This document shows positions 21,822-32,600 of a DNA stretch of 64,000 bases, in pieces. The notes under the pieces are model-generated. The model was not told where the DNA came from, did not search any database, and saw nothing but the letters and a program-made list of their open reading frames with translations. This DNA is from Craspedostauros australis. Lineage: Eukaryota > Bacillariophyta > Bacillariophyceae > Mastogloiales > Achnanthaceae. Positions within the stretch are counted from its first letter, which is position 1. Every line of letters begins with the position of its first letter. The position numbers were made by a program, and so were the translations under genes. Location: the NCBI GenBank assembly GCA_026770025.1, contig JAMXDE010000010.1:558001-622000 (forward strand), written 5' to 3'.

Positions 21822-24800
21822 TTAGATGGACGACTCGGCAGAATCTGCGCTGTGCTGTGCAGACAATGGATTGTCCCACACAATCTTGGACCGGTCAAGC
21901 GTGAAGTAGTAGAAGCTTCCACTTTTGGGATCCATCGCCTTGGCCCATCCGACCGCGAACAGATCCTCATCAGTCGGGACAACCTCCAAGCTGCTTGTTG
22001 ATTCTTGTAGGGAGAAAGAGGAGGCGTGATCATCGTCCTTCGCGGTTTGGGTGGAGAGAGATGACGCGTTCTTTGACCTGAACCTCCTTGCTGAATTCTT
22101 GGATGACACAGACGCATCGGTCGGAATGTGTTGCCCCAGAACCGTCGAACCACCGAACGTCGACGAATCACCAGGCAAAGTCGAATCTAGAGAGTACTCC
22201 AGAGACACTCCGGAACTGTTCCTTTCGACGAACGCCTGCGTGGTGGCGTACTGCGTCTTTTTTGGCACGGCGTGCTGACCACCGGCGGCGGATCCTCCTT
22301 TACTTGCATTGGTCCCTGATCCAAGAGCTGACCCAGGGGCAGATCCAGGTACAGTGCCTGAGGAAGCTGTTGTGTTGTTTGCGGTACGTTGCGGTCTGCC
22401 ATTCGCAGCTTGTCGCTGGCGGGCAGCGTGTTTTTCCTGTGACCTAGCGTCGCTATCTGCTTGGCGTTGCTTGTTGGCATGGGCGGCATCATGGACATCG
22501 AGCCCATCATTCTGAAAAAACAAAAGAAATGCACCGGAGAAGATTCAAGTCCGTGACGAACGTATTGGTTGGATCGGCACAAGTGTGAGACAGCAGGTGA
22601 GAGAGTGCGGATGCGGGCATGGGCATGGTTCTTGACATGGGCACGATGTAATGGATCCGATGTGCTTGGGGTTGCGAATACAAGGACGGGTGGCAGATGG
22701 ATCCCAACGTTCTCATGCACTTCCTCAGGGGATGCACAGTGGTGACAACACAACACGTAGTCCAGCCTTCTCTGATCTGCAGGTACGAAAGAGATCGTGG
22801 GCGGTATATGAAGGGAAGACGTGTTTACCATCCACTTTCCTTGCAAGTGCATAGGCGTATATCCACGCAGGGTGCTGCGAAATAATCTTTGAAACGAAGC
22901 GATTTCCATCATTGCGATCCTTTCTCCATCCCCCGCTTGGTCGGCGGCGCATCCCATTGTCTTCCCATCAACCAACCACCTTCGACAAGTGATCCAAACC
23001 CCTTCCAAGCCAGATCCAACCATCCCTGCAGTCAACATCATATGAGTGCTCATCACACATGTATTCATGGAAGCACATCTTTTCCAAACTCACCTTGACA
23101 CCATCCAACCAATCCTCATCGCTTGCGAGTCGCGATGGGTCGTCGTTGGCAGCAAGTCCAGGCTTTCCACCACTGCTCGGAGAACCAGGCTCTTTCTTTT
23201 CCTCCTCAACGCCATCGCCTCTGTAGGACACCCCCTGGGGATCCGAAGGTTTGTGCCCAAGGCTGTTGCCATTTGGCTCCGATTTGTTCCTGTCGTTCTG
23301 CGCAGCCCTGCGGGTGTAAACATCGCCGCCACTGCCGCTGTTTTGGGCACCCTTATTCTTGCTATCTGCCTCACCGTTGGCAAAATCAGCAACGGCTGCA
23401 TCCAAATCGGTTGATGACGGTGGCTCTTTCTTCGCCGGAGGAACACGATTGGTGTCTTGTTCGTGCTTTTGGTCCAAAGATCGGTTGCGACCATCGCCAT
23501 CGTCGACGTCATCGTCATCGTCACCCCCATTACGGGCCACCGAAACGTTCTTTCGCTCGGCGCCTGCTCCGGGCGAGTTGGCTTGACCCGCGTCGGCCAT
23601 AGCTTGTGCGCGATCCGTCATCTGTCCATCGCTCTTCCCAAGGCTGACAAGTTCGGAGCCGATGGCGCTCTTTTCCGTCGAGGTTGCATCCGGATCCTTT
23701 CGAATGCGTTCGCTGTGCGTATTCGCATCATCGTAACCTTTCGCGTGCCGACTGGATCGAGGAGTCGCCTGCGGTTCGGCATCCATGCACCGACCCATTG
23801 GTTCGCTGGTCGGGGACTGGAATGACTCTCCTGCGCTCCCATCGTCCCATTTCGTTTGCGGATCGAGACTACACAGTGCAGCGGACCCTTGCCTTGCACC
23901 CTCCTGGAAGCTGCCTTGATTGTCGCTGTTGGCGCCTGGGCTTGCGCCACTCTTGTGCTCATCGCCACTGCCATTGCTGTCTGCACCGTCGTAGCCCCTT
24001 GGTGAGGTGAGCGACGCGTCTGCTTCGGCTGAGAAATCGAAGTGGTCCCCTTGTGCGTGGCTGTGATCGTAGTGCACGTTTCCATCGTGTGTTCCTGCAT
24101 CGTGAGTATGATACTCCGAAGGTGCATCGTACAGGTCGTCTTCGTCATCGTCGTCGTCCAAGTGCACGGTGGTAAGATGCTGTGCCTTCGTAGACTTCGG
24201 CGTTCTAGTGATGAGAGAATCGTCCAAGATGTGCGAGGTGTCCACTTCGTGGTGGATAGTGACCTCGTTCGCCATGAACCCGCCGGCGCCGTTATCTCCA
24301 CCGCAGCCGCACATCGTGGAGAGAAGGACGCTTGGCGTCACCAAGCGCGGGATGGGTTGAGAGGTCCATTCGCGGCGCTTCTTGTCCCAGCTCTTCTCGA
24401 GCACGTTCAGGAGAAGACTTCTGGTCATTTTGGTTGTGTACGGCGGCTCAAAGTTTGGCGGGAAGTAGTTTGTGGGCACGCCATCTCTCATGAGGTAGAT
24501 TCCGTGCGGCTTCGCGACTTCTTCGGGCGTCGAATCGCCCTGGATGTAGGCGAGTTGTGGGTCCAGGTATTGGGGACCTCTCTCGCGCCAGGCGTCGATG
24601 ACCCTTTCGGCATGCGCGAAGTACCTGTTCATGTGCTTCACCGTCTTCCACCTCACCTTCTTGGCGAGAGTGATGGAGAACGGTCTCTGGCTCCACTTCG
24701 CACCGGCTCCGTGGAAGTACTCGTAGATCTGGTTGTGCATGAACTCTAGGCACCAGTTCGGCCATTCGTCCGGGGGGAGATCATCGTTGCGCTCCGTCCC

Positions 24801-26084
24801 AAAACGCACCACCAGATCTGGCGGTGACACACCGTTGACGCTGAGGGCCTCCGGAAGGACTGTCATGTGTGGGATGAAAATCTCGCCAGTCGCTAGCGCC
24901 GAGATGATGGCATCCACCACTTGCTGAGAGCCAGTCTCCACCTCGATGATGGGGATATGGACCGTGTCAGGCGAGGGGTCCTTCTCGGACGACGAGCTTA
25001 GCCTATCCTTGCTGCCTCCTTGCTTTCCGCCGCTCTGGTCGGTCTGGCGGAACGCGGGATCCGAAGCCTCCTTGCCTGATCTAGAAGATCGACGGAGGCC
25101 GCCGGCTTCGCCGCCACCTGCTCTCCACCCCTTGCTGTCTGTGCTGGAGACGTACTTGTAGGCTCTGTCCTGTAGTTCGTTGAAATCAAACGCCGACTGT
25201 CGAGTGACGGTGCTGGGATGTCCGATGGTGTGCCTTCGGCTGAGAGATAGCCCAATCGTGATGGTCTGATTCCTGACTTGACCATTCGATTTGTCCCGCC
25301 TTCCGCGTAATCCGCCGGCCCCTCCGTTTCCACCATCGACAAGCTGCTCCACCCTCCAAGAGTCGGCGTCGTCATCGCCCCAACCATGATCCGCCACGGA
25401 GGCGCTGTTCGATCGGCTCTTGGGTCCTCGTGAGGATTCAAGGCGGTTGGCGTTCCCAACTATTCCCGGTATCGCGTGTGACAGCGTGTCGAGCACTGTC
25501 GGGTTTCCGATTCCGCCAGGGGCGCCCACGGGCTTTCCACCTCCCCTGCCCCGGTTCTTCTTTGCCTGCTGTTGAGCCTTCAAGAGCTTCCGTTCGCGCT
25601 CCGCCATGGAGGATGGAGTCATCGTCTTCGGGTTGTCCGTGACTTCGCTCACCAGTGCCCTGGCGAGCAAAGCGGACGTTGGGTTCGATCTCCCCCTTTG
25701 CCCATCGGTACGGGCACCCGGACCTGTGCCGGAACTATCGTTGTCGTTGTTGGCGATCTCGCTGGCAACTCCATGCGATTTCCACTGGTTTCGTGCCCGA
25801 CGCGCGAGTGCCTGCTTGCCAATCTCCTCGTACTCGCTGTGGACCAGGTCGTTGAATTCTCCGAAGTCTGCCCCAGCAGCTGACGATGGGGACGTCGCGC
25901 AGAGACCCTCAGTGTGATTGAATATCTTCTGCAGTCCTTTCTCGGCTGCTGCACTTCTTTTGCTGCTGCCGTGCCGAGGTGAATCGGCATCGTCCACCTG
26001 CCCGCACACAGGGATCTTCTCCAGAAACTCCGAGAGTTTCTTGTTCGCCTCGTCTGTCGCCGGAGTCGATTCTGCGTTGCCCAT
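21822..26084 (-). CDS. large WW-domain protein with N-myristoylation motif, function unknown
   Basis: Exons are 23094-26084 and 21822-22511 (997 + 229 = 1226 residues), joined in phase 0 (DWLDGVK-NDGLDV) by a GTGAGT donor and a TTTTTTCAG acceptor. The N-terminus MGNAESTP is a classical N-myristoylation signal, suggesting membrane attachment. Residues 1-370 and 640-1180 are Ser/Gly/Asp-rich and probably disordered. A compact conserved-looking core lies at about 380-620 (VHIPIIEVETGSQQVVDAI, WCLEFMHNQIYEYFHGAG, YFAHAERVIDAWRERG, PPYTTKMTRSLLLNVLEK). A WW domain closes the protein near 1185-1215 (GWAKAMDPKSGSFYYF ... IVWDNPL), pointing to binding of proline-rich ligands. I do not recognise the core. 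It is the only gene here whose intron lies far from the start. Confidence 0.8.
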
Positions 26085-26109
26085 CGTTTCGTTGGGTTGT
26101 GCGAGTACT

Positions 26110-26150
<41 letters not shown>

Positions 26151-27185
26151 AGAAGGTGTACGGTGTGCTACTCCACTCTATTCAGGTTTGAACGTCGACC
26201 TGAAGTCACACAACGCAAACGCAGAAATGTCAGATCAGACAGTCGTCGCCCTTCTTGACCGGTCGTCTGACCGTTGCAGTCGTTGCGAAGGAACCGCAGA
26301 TGGATGACTGGCTGGATGGCTGGATAACTCGCTGATCGGCTCGATTGACGCTCCCAAGATGCGGTGCGATGCGACCTGGTGCGACGGAATGGCGTATAGT
26401 CAATGCCGTATGTGGCGTTGAGTATCGGGTGCGTCCAGTGCCGTCCACGGTTCGAGGAATGAGGCGGAGAAGCGCGTTGGTGTTGTCGATGAATGATGGG
26501 TGATGATGGTGTTGCTGATGGTGAGGCGATGAGGAGTGGTGGGGCAAGGTGAGGGAGGTATTGGTAACGTCGTCGAGGGCTGTTTGCTCTGCTTCACTTG
26601 CCATTGCTGTGGAGATGTTGGCCTTTTACAGAGCGTTGGTCGTGTTGCCAGTCTCTCTCGACGTTGATGTCGAGGTCAATGTCGTTGTGTTGTTTTGGCT
26701 TTGCTTCGGTTTTTGCGTGAATCAACACGTTTTCCTTTTCTGTCATCGCCAAACCTCCGCCCACGCAACCAATGCCTTCCCGACCGCTCGCCTGCCCGGC
26801 GCACTTTTTGTCCGTTGCGAAGTTCGTGCAGGTGTGCACAGCGCATGACAGGCATAGTGCGGGTGCATGCCAGACTGATTGAAAGATGAGTAAAATATTT
26901 TTCCTGGCGACGTTTTGTTCTGGTGTGTCCGCCATCACCCAACACAAACGAAACACGACCACAAACACAAGCACAAGGACACACACGACAAGACAGAGAC
27001 GGACGAAACCCTTCTGGATCCAGCCTCTCGTCAACTAGCAGCAATCAGTGCAGCACAAGCATCATACTCTCTCTCTCTCTCTCTCTCTTCCCGGAGAGCA
27101 CGATACCTTGTTTGGGGACTGGACTGAAGTGGATGCGCATGTGCATGTGCATGTACTTAAACAAGGAGACTCGCGGTGGCGCAAA
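26085..27185. promoter_or_regulatory. divergent spacer with two (CT)n tracts
   Basis: Lies between the start of the WW protein (minus) and the small membrane protein (plus). A (CT)n tract at 26112-26148 is just upstream of the WW protein start. Another (CT)n, 27067-27088, is about 100 nt upstream of the start at 27186. These pyrimidine/purine tracts near both start regions may be promoter-associated (inference). Confidence 0.5.
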
Positions 27186-27818
27186 ATGACAGAAGGGAAT
27201 GACGAAGAAGTTGGAACAGAAGGAGGCGCCGGCGATGACGATGGTTCCCTGAGTTGGGACCTGGAACCCATCTTGGAGAGTGCGTGCAAGGTCACATTCG
27301 CTGGGCTTGGCGGTGCCTTGGTTGGCCTGTCGAAGGAGCGGGGGGCGGATTCATCTCGGATGGTGTCGGGGAAGGTGGCTGCTGGGAATGCACGTGTCAA
27401 CAGGTCCCTGGGCGTATCGCAGGTCAACATGCCGGTAGCGTGGTCAATCTCATGCGCCCTATTTGTGGGAATCATAGAGTCGGTCCACCACATGTCTCCA
27501 GTCACCACGGTGGTTCGTGAATTTCAACGTCACCAAATGATACCCGCGATGGATGAGACGTCCGCCACGGCGAAGAGCCTGATCACATTGAGCAACTACG
27601 GGCTGGGCGGCACGCTTGCCGGTCTCGCAGGATCTGTGGCAAGAAATGTCAGCCTGAGATCGGCTGTGCCAAGGCACATGGTGCCAAGAGCACGGCTCTG
27701 GTCGGGCCTGGTGCCTGGATTGATTCTGGGGGTGACCGCCGGGGCTGTACAGGTCACCGTCGATCTGGCAAATCGTTTCGCGGCAGACTCTGATGCGAGT
27801 TCTGGAGAGACGAAGTAG
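27186..27818 (+). CDS. putative multi-pass membrane protein, possibly Tim17/22/23-like
   Basis: Single exon, 210 residues. The acidic N-terminus (MTEGNDEEV) is followed by three or four Gly/Ala-rich hydrophobic segments: VTFAGLGGALVGL, WSISCALFVGIIESV, YGLGGTLAGLAGSVAR and WSGLVPGLILGVTAGAVQV. Small-residue spacing such as GLGGxLxGL is typical of the Tim17/22/23 translocase fold and of other tightly packed membrane helices. The classical family signature is not complete, so the assignment is tentative. The same frame extends upstream to 27048 through the CT tract; the Met at 27186 gives a cleaner start. Confidence 0.6.
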   Translation: MTEGNDEEVGTEGGAGDDDGSLSWDLEPILESACKVTFAGLGGALVGLSKERGADSSRMVSGKVAAGNARVNRSLGVSQVNMPVAWSISCALFVGIIESVHHMSPVTTVVREFQRHQMIPAMDETSATAKSLITLSNYGLGGTLAGLAGSVARNVSLRSAVPRHMVPRARLWSGLVPGLILGVTAGAVQVTVDLANRFAADSDASSGETK

Positions 27819-28205
27819 CGCAGAGCAGAGCATGGTACAGATACTCCACACTCGTAGACGGTCATACGCGCATGCTGGCCCAAGTGCAGGAGCGCGACGT
27901 CATGCCTGCACCAACTAAGTACTTTCTGCGTTGGCACGCACAATAGAGCAGGTTACATTCTCTCTCTCTCTCTCTATTGGTAGAGAGTACCCTCCTGTGC
28001 GCGAATCCGTGTTCTACCTACTCTACTAATCTCGAGCACTATACTCCAAGCGCAACCTCGAGACATGAGAATACACGTGCGTCCAGCGCGTTGATTCGAC
28101 CGACAGCGGTGTGCCAATCCCATGCTGTTCTGCGCATTGGAATTGATTGTCTCTCTGGAGTGAGAAGACCGATGCCCACGCCAAGGACGCTTGAAACAAC
28201 AGTTG
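27819..28205. terminator. convergent spacer with CTCTCTA/TAGAGAG hairpin
   Basis: Both flanking genes end here. A (CT)n tract from about 27959 runs into a perfect inverted repeat CTCTCTA-TTGG-TAGAGAG (27970-27987). Its use as a terminator or 3'-end signal is inference from position only. Confidence 0.35.
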
Positions 28206-29669
28206 TCAAGGAGGGCAACGAGACGAATGAGATGATCTTGATTTCCTTGCCTCTCGTCGATCGATGTTGCCGTCCACCTCGGACTGCCGAAGCACAACGC
28301 CGAATTTGTTGGTGGCCTTGCTCGCTTTTCTGCAGATCTGCAGCGTGGTCCACTTGGGATCGATGCGTGCCTCCGGCCGGACCTGCGGTCGCTCGCAGAT
28401 GAAGAAGGATACTTTCTCTGTTTCGCGCGTGGATGTCACGACGAACCCGACACCAGTTTCCGCCAGCAGCGCGCAGAAGGATTGCTTGTCGATACATTCC
28501 GACCTCGTCAGGCAGGACTTTGGAAGGGTGAGGAAGCAGATGCCTCCAGGTCGCAGATGGTGAAACAGACCTGCCAGCATTAGCCCGCGGTCCTGCGGCG
28601 TCGTCACGCAATTGATCACCATGGAACAAACGATGACATCGTATCTCATCCGCGGATCCTCATGGCTGAGGGGGAGATCAAGGAAGTTGATCTCCTCTAT
28701 CGACGCGTGCATGGAGTGGATGTCGATTGCCCGGACTTCGACATCATGTTTCAATCTCTTGCGGCGCTGAGGTGATCTCGAAGAATTCGAATCATCGGCG
28801 GTGTCGCCATTCTTGGTGCGGGCCCCAGCAATACCGCGATTCCCCATGGATACCAGTTCTGTGTTGATCGCACCGACTTCCAGCAACCGCAAAGGCCTTG
28901 CGATTGCGTCACCCATATCCTGACCCTTGGTTGCTCTCCGTTTATCCGCTTCTCCATCAGCCAGTCCATTTCTTCTGTTCCCTCCGATGCCGTATATCCA
29001 TTTGTTCTTGGTGAGGTATGCAATGACCCATTTTGAAGTCGAATGGAAGGAGGTGCTCAATTGGCTCGCCTGCTGGTACGCACGCACCCCGCCAAACGAC
29101 TCAATCTTCCTAGTGCAAGATTTCGCCAGCTCCGCATTGCCCTCCGAAATTGCCCTGTCTCTCGCGCTCTGTCCGTTGTTGGTGGGTGTCAGGTAAAAAT
29201 CAAGTGGAGTATCATGGTATGTGCAGCAGAGTGGAGTTGCTGGGGCGTTCGCTATTGGGCGTGAGCAAGAAGCAAAGGATTGCTGCGCATGATGTGTTCT
29301 TGGAGCATATGATAGCACAAGGAAGGAGCATACTCATCATATCATGGCACAAACACCCTCATCACGGTGTCCCACTGTATGACGAACAGACGTACACACA
29401 TGTAACAAAATACGAAACACCAAATACCGCACGCCACATGCCAGGACAACCATCGTTCGTCATCCATCATTCGTTATCCATCCTGCTATCGATGCATGGC
29501 AAAGCAAAGCACGCATATCCGGAAACCACCGAAGGAGCCGCGATCGCACCGAAAAACGCACCGTGAGCTTGTGAAACGCAGTCGTAATTCTTCTGGCTTT
29601 CTTCCGACTGCGAATCGAAGGCGGCTTTTTCGTGACAGGGATGGGACGTCTTCTCTTGCTGCTTCCCAT
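28206..29669 (-). CDS. BMT2: BMT2-like large-subunit rRNA adenine-N1 methyltransferase / SAMTOR family
   Basis: Exons are 29562-29669 and 28206-29168 (356 residues), phase 0, giving AFHKLT-SARDRAIS. The N-terminus (PPSIRSRKKARRITTAFHKL) is basic and matches the start of fungal Bmt2. Then ESFGGVRAYQQASQLS and SSKW-like TSKWVIAYL, the SAM-binding LRLLEVGAI, the acidic motif IDIHSMHASIEEINFLDLPL, and YDVIVCSMVINCVTTPQDRG with RPGGICFLTLP, in the family order. In yeast, Bmt2 makes m1A in 25S rRNA; the animal relative senses S-adenosylmethionine for mTORC1. The nucleolar-type basic N-terminus favours the rRNA role. A Ser/Lys-rich insertion of about 35 residues follows the SAM motif. Confidence 0.83.
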
Positions 29670-32600
29670 CGTGTCTTCTTACTCGCAACTCTTCTGCTTG
29701 ATACTTGCACTCCTCTGGTGTAGGGGATGCTATTCTACTCTTCGGGTGCTATGACGGCGCTTTGCCTGTCTGAGCATTCTGTCGTTTTTGGTGGAGCCGT
29801 TCATTTTGTTCCTCTTGGTTCTCGTCCTGCGGTTGGATGGTCTTGGTTCAGTTTGGCATTATTATTAGTGCTTTGTAAATACTCCATGTCCGAATTATGG
29901 GTAAATGCGATACTTACAATTCCGATTCTGTGGTTGTTGAGAAATCTCCCGCCTCTGCATTCGCAGAAGGAGAAAGACAGCATCACGGAACCATAATCGA
30001 TAGACCATTGGTTGCTTTGCACGTGTCCTAATATTCATTCGAATTGAGCCGCAAAATAAATGAGTAGCAATAGGACCGGACCACAAGCACGAGCGTAGTC
30101 GGCACGAACTCAGCTCATCTACTCCAAGTCAGATGCTAACTGCGCTGCTCCGAGCATTGTATCTTGTGACTGTACTCGAACTATATGACTGATACCCACC
30201 ACCCAAACCTTCCCTGCTCCGTGCTTAGATCCTAGCTTCCCGGTCGATCCTCGTGCAACGTTGTTTTTCTCTCGTTCCAAGGTTGTGTTTCATTGACGTC
30301 CTGTCCGAGGAAGGAGGAGAGAAGTGTCGTCCTCTTCACAGGAGTGCAACATAGTCTGTGAAACGAAGCCTCTGCGACCGCATGTAAGTCTCAACGTGTT
30401 TCTACGAGGATGTAGCGTCCCTGCAACTTTCTTCAATGATCCGTTCTCCCGCTGCAAAAAGCCTCCAAGACATACTCATACACGCACTCGTCCACGCACT
30501 CGTCCACGCACACGCACTCGTTCTCGCACTACTACACACACATCGGTCAACCACCTCAGCTCCAGCAAGCTCGAAGATCTCAATCAAACATCGATACAAG
30601 GTGGGAAATACCTGATTGATTGGACCATACGATGGGCTCATGCAAGCCCCGCCACAAAGATGGAGCACAAAGAATATACAGCACCCAGGCCCTGGTCCAA
30701 CGAACCAACCCCACACGACGTCCACACGCCAATATGTCACCTCCGCTGAACTCAGGTCGAACGTGGCAACTTCATGAGATGCACGAATGTGTTGTTTCAC
30801 ATTTCCTCTACGCTTGCAGTTGGACAGTCGTCATCCGCCCTCACGCATGGGCCCTCGATTGACGAGACACAAAGAGAGACGTAGACAGAAGAATACGCAT
30901 CACCGCAAACAGATCCAGCCAAGCAAGTGCATTGCAACCAAGACCTCATAAGGTACATTGAAACAATAATATGTCCATCCATGATATGACGCCAGCAAAC
31001 CAACCTTCCATGTGCATTTTGCAGAACTTTGACAGTTATTCTTCAGCCAACAAATGCAACTCTCCGAACAACGACATGAGAACGACGGATATCTGCGACT
31101 ACATCCTAGTTCAGTCCGACAACATTGCCATCGCCGAAAGCACAGGACGCATGTAGAAGTGAGAGTAGTCGAACTCGCTATATTGCACAAACATGATGTA
31201 AACTAAGATGATGGGCGTGATTTGAATGATATAACGGAAAATATAGTAAACGCAGGTTGTTGTATCGTCACTAAAACCAGTCGAAGATGATATTCTCCGC
31301 TTGTCCCAAGAGCAAAACGACCGAGTCAAATACTTGTTCTCAGGCAACGCAGGACAAACTGAAAACACAAAGACCCCCCTCACCTTCTCGTGGAGACTGC
31401 CTGTTGCCGAAGCATGTAACTACGATCAGACATGGACAATGTTCAAGTCACAGGACTAACACCACTGAAAAACTGTCTGAAGTCAACACAACCTACAACT
31501 GAGAAAAGCTCCACAACACGAAAACAGAGAAAGAATCATACTCCGTGGTGTGGTTTGGCACAACACAGAAGCTACACAACATACGAGGTGTACCCAACAT
31601 AAATCGTAAGCAAGGAGCAGCAAATCTTACGCAGAAATAAACATCGCCTCTAATTCGATTCAGGTTTTGAGACAATAAAAGCTGGCATTCGGCAACAATG
31701 CTGCGATAGTTTGGAATGATTTAACAATGCAGAAGCGGTGATTGAAATTCGAATACTTCAATATTGCTGAACAGCTGTTGCATTTTTGTCCGTAGCGACC
31801 AAAAAGTCAATATTTGCTATTGAAGTTGATGGCAAACACACATATTGTCGATTCAAACAATCAGCGACGAAAAAAGTCACTGTCGGGATCAGGAAACGAC
31901 ACGTTCTTGCGAAACTGGATTCTTCTCGTGCAGTTGAACTATACTCTGTTTTCGTTCGAAGTTCATTGAACCCATTCGAAGACCTCGACTTGAAATCGAG
32001 AAATCTCTGCTGCACAATTGGCTCTGTTGGTGTGAACGTAGACATGCTATGTAGCACTCGATATCTACGACCCAGTGACTTCAGGAAGTCATAGAAAAAG
32101 TGGAAACATCAACAACTTACGGAATGCCTCCAATTTCGCACTTCGTCGGTGCTTTCAAGACGGCAACGAACAAAACCTCATTTTTTGAGTACTCCATTGC
32201 ATGTTATTGGTGTGCTGGCAATCTGGGTCAGGTCAAATTGAGCTTGAAACCTAGATGACTGTGTTCAAGGTCCGATCTCATTGGACTCGTGAATGAAAGG
32301 TTGCATTGGTGTCTTGACACAGCACTTGTCTGTCAAAGACGTGGGTGAATGGTGGATCGTTGACTAATTGTGACTCATACCAGCACTCAACTGATTTCGT
32401 TGGATATGTACGTTGGGTGGTTCCTTACCAAATTGAAACTCTGTGACAGTCATTGTATGCGAATGGAATTTCCAGTTCGAACGTCAGAAATGACGTTGTG
32501 TGGTGCTGCGTGCACTTCTTTCCGCCGATGATTTGCATTCTCATTGCTTGAACTAAACCCATTACGGCAAAACAGGTGTCACTGCTACTTGCAAAATGAT

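Noticed and set aside
30324-30749. 141-residue frame with HTRTRPRTRPRTRTRS
   Set aside because: The repeat is the product of a CGCACT/CACGCA microsatellite, and the rest has no conserved feature.
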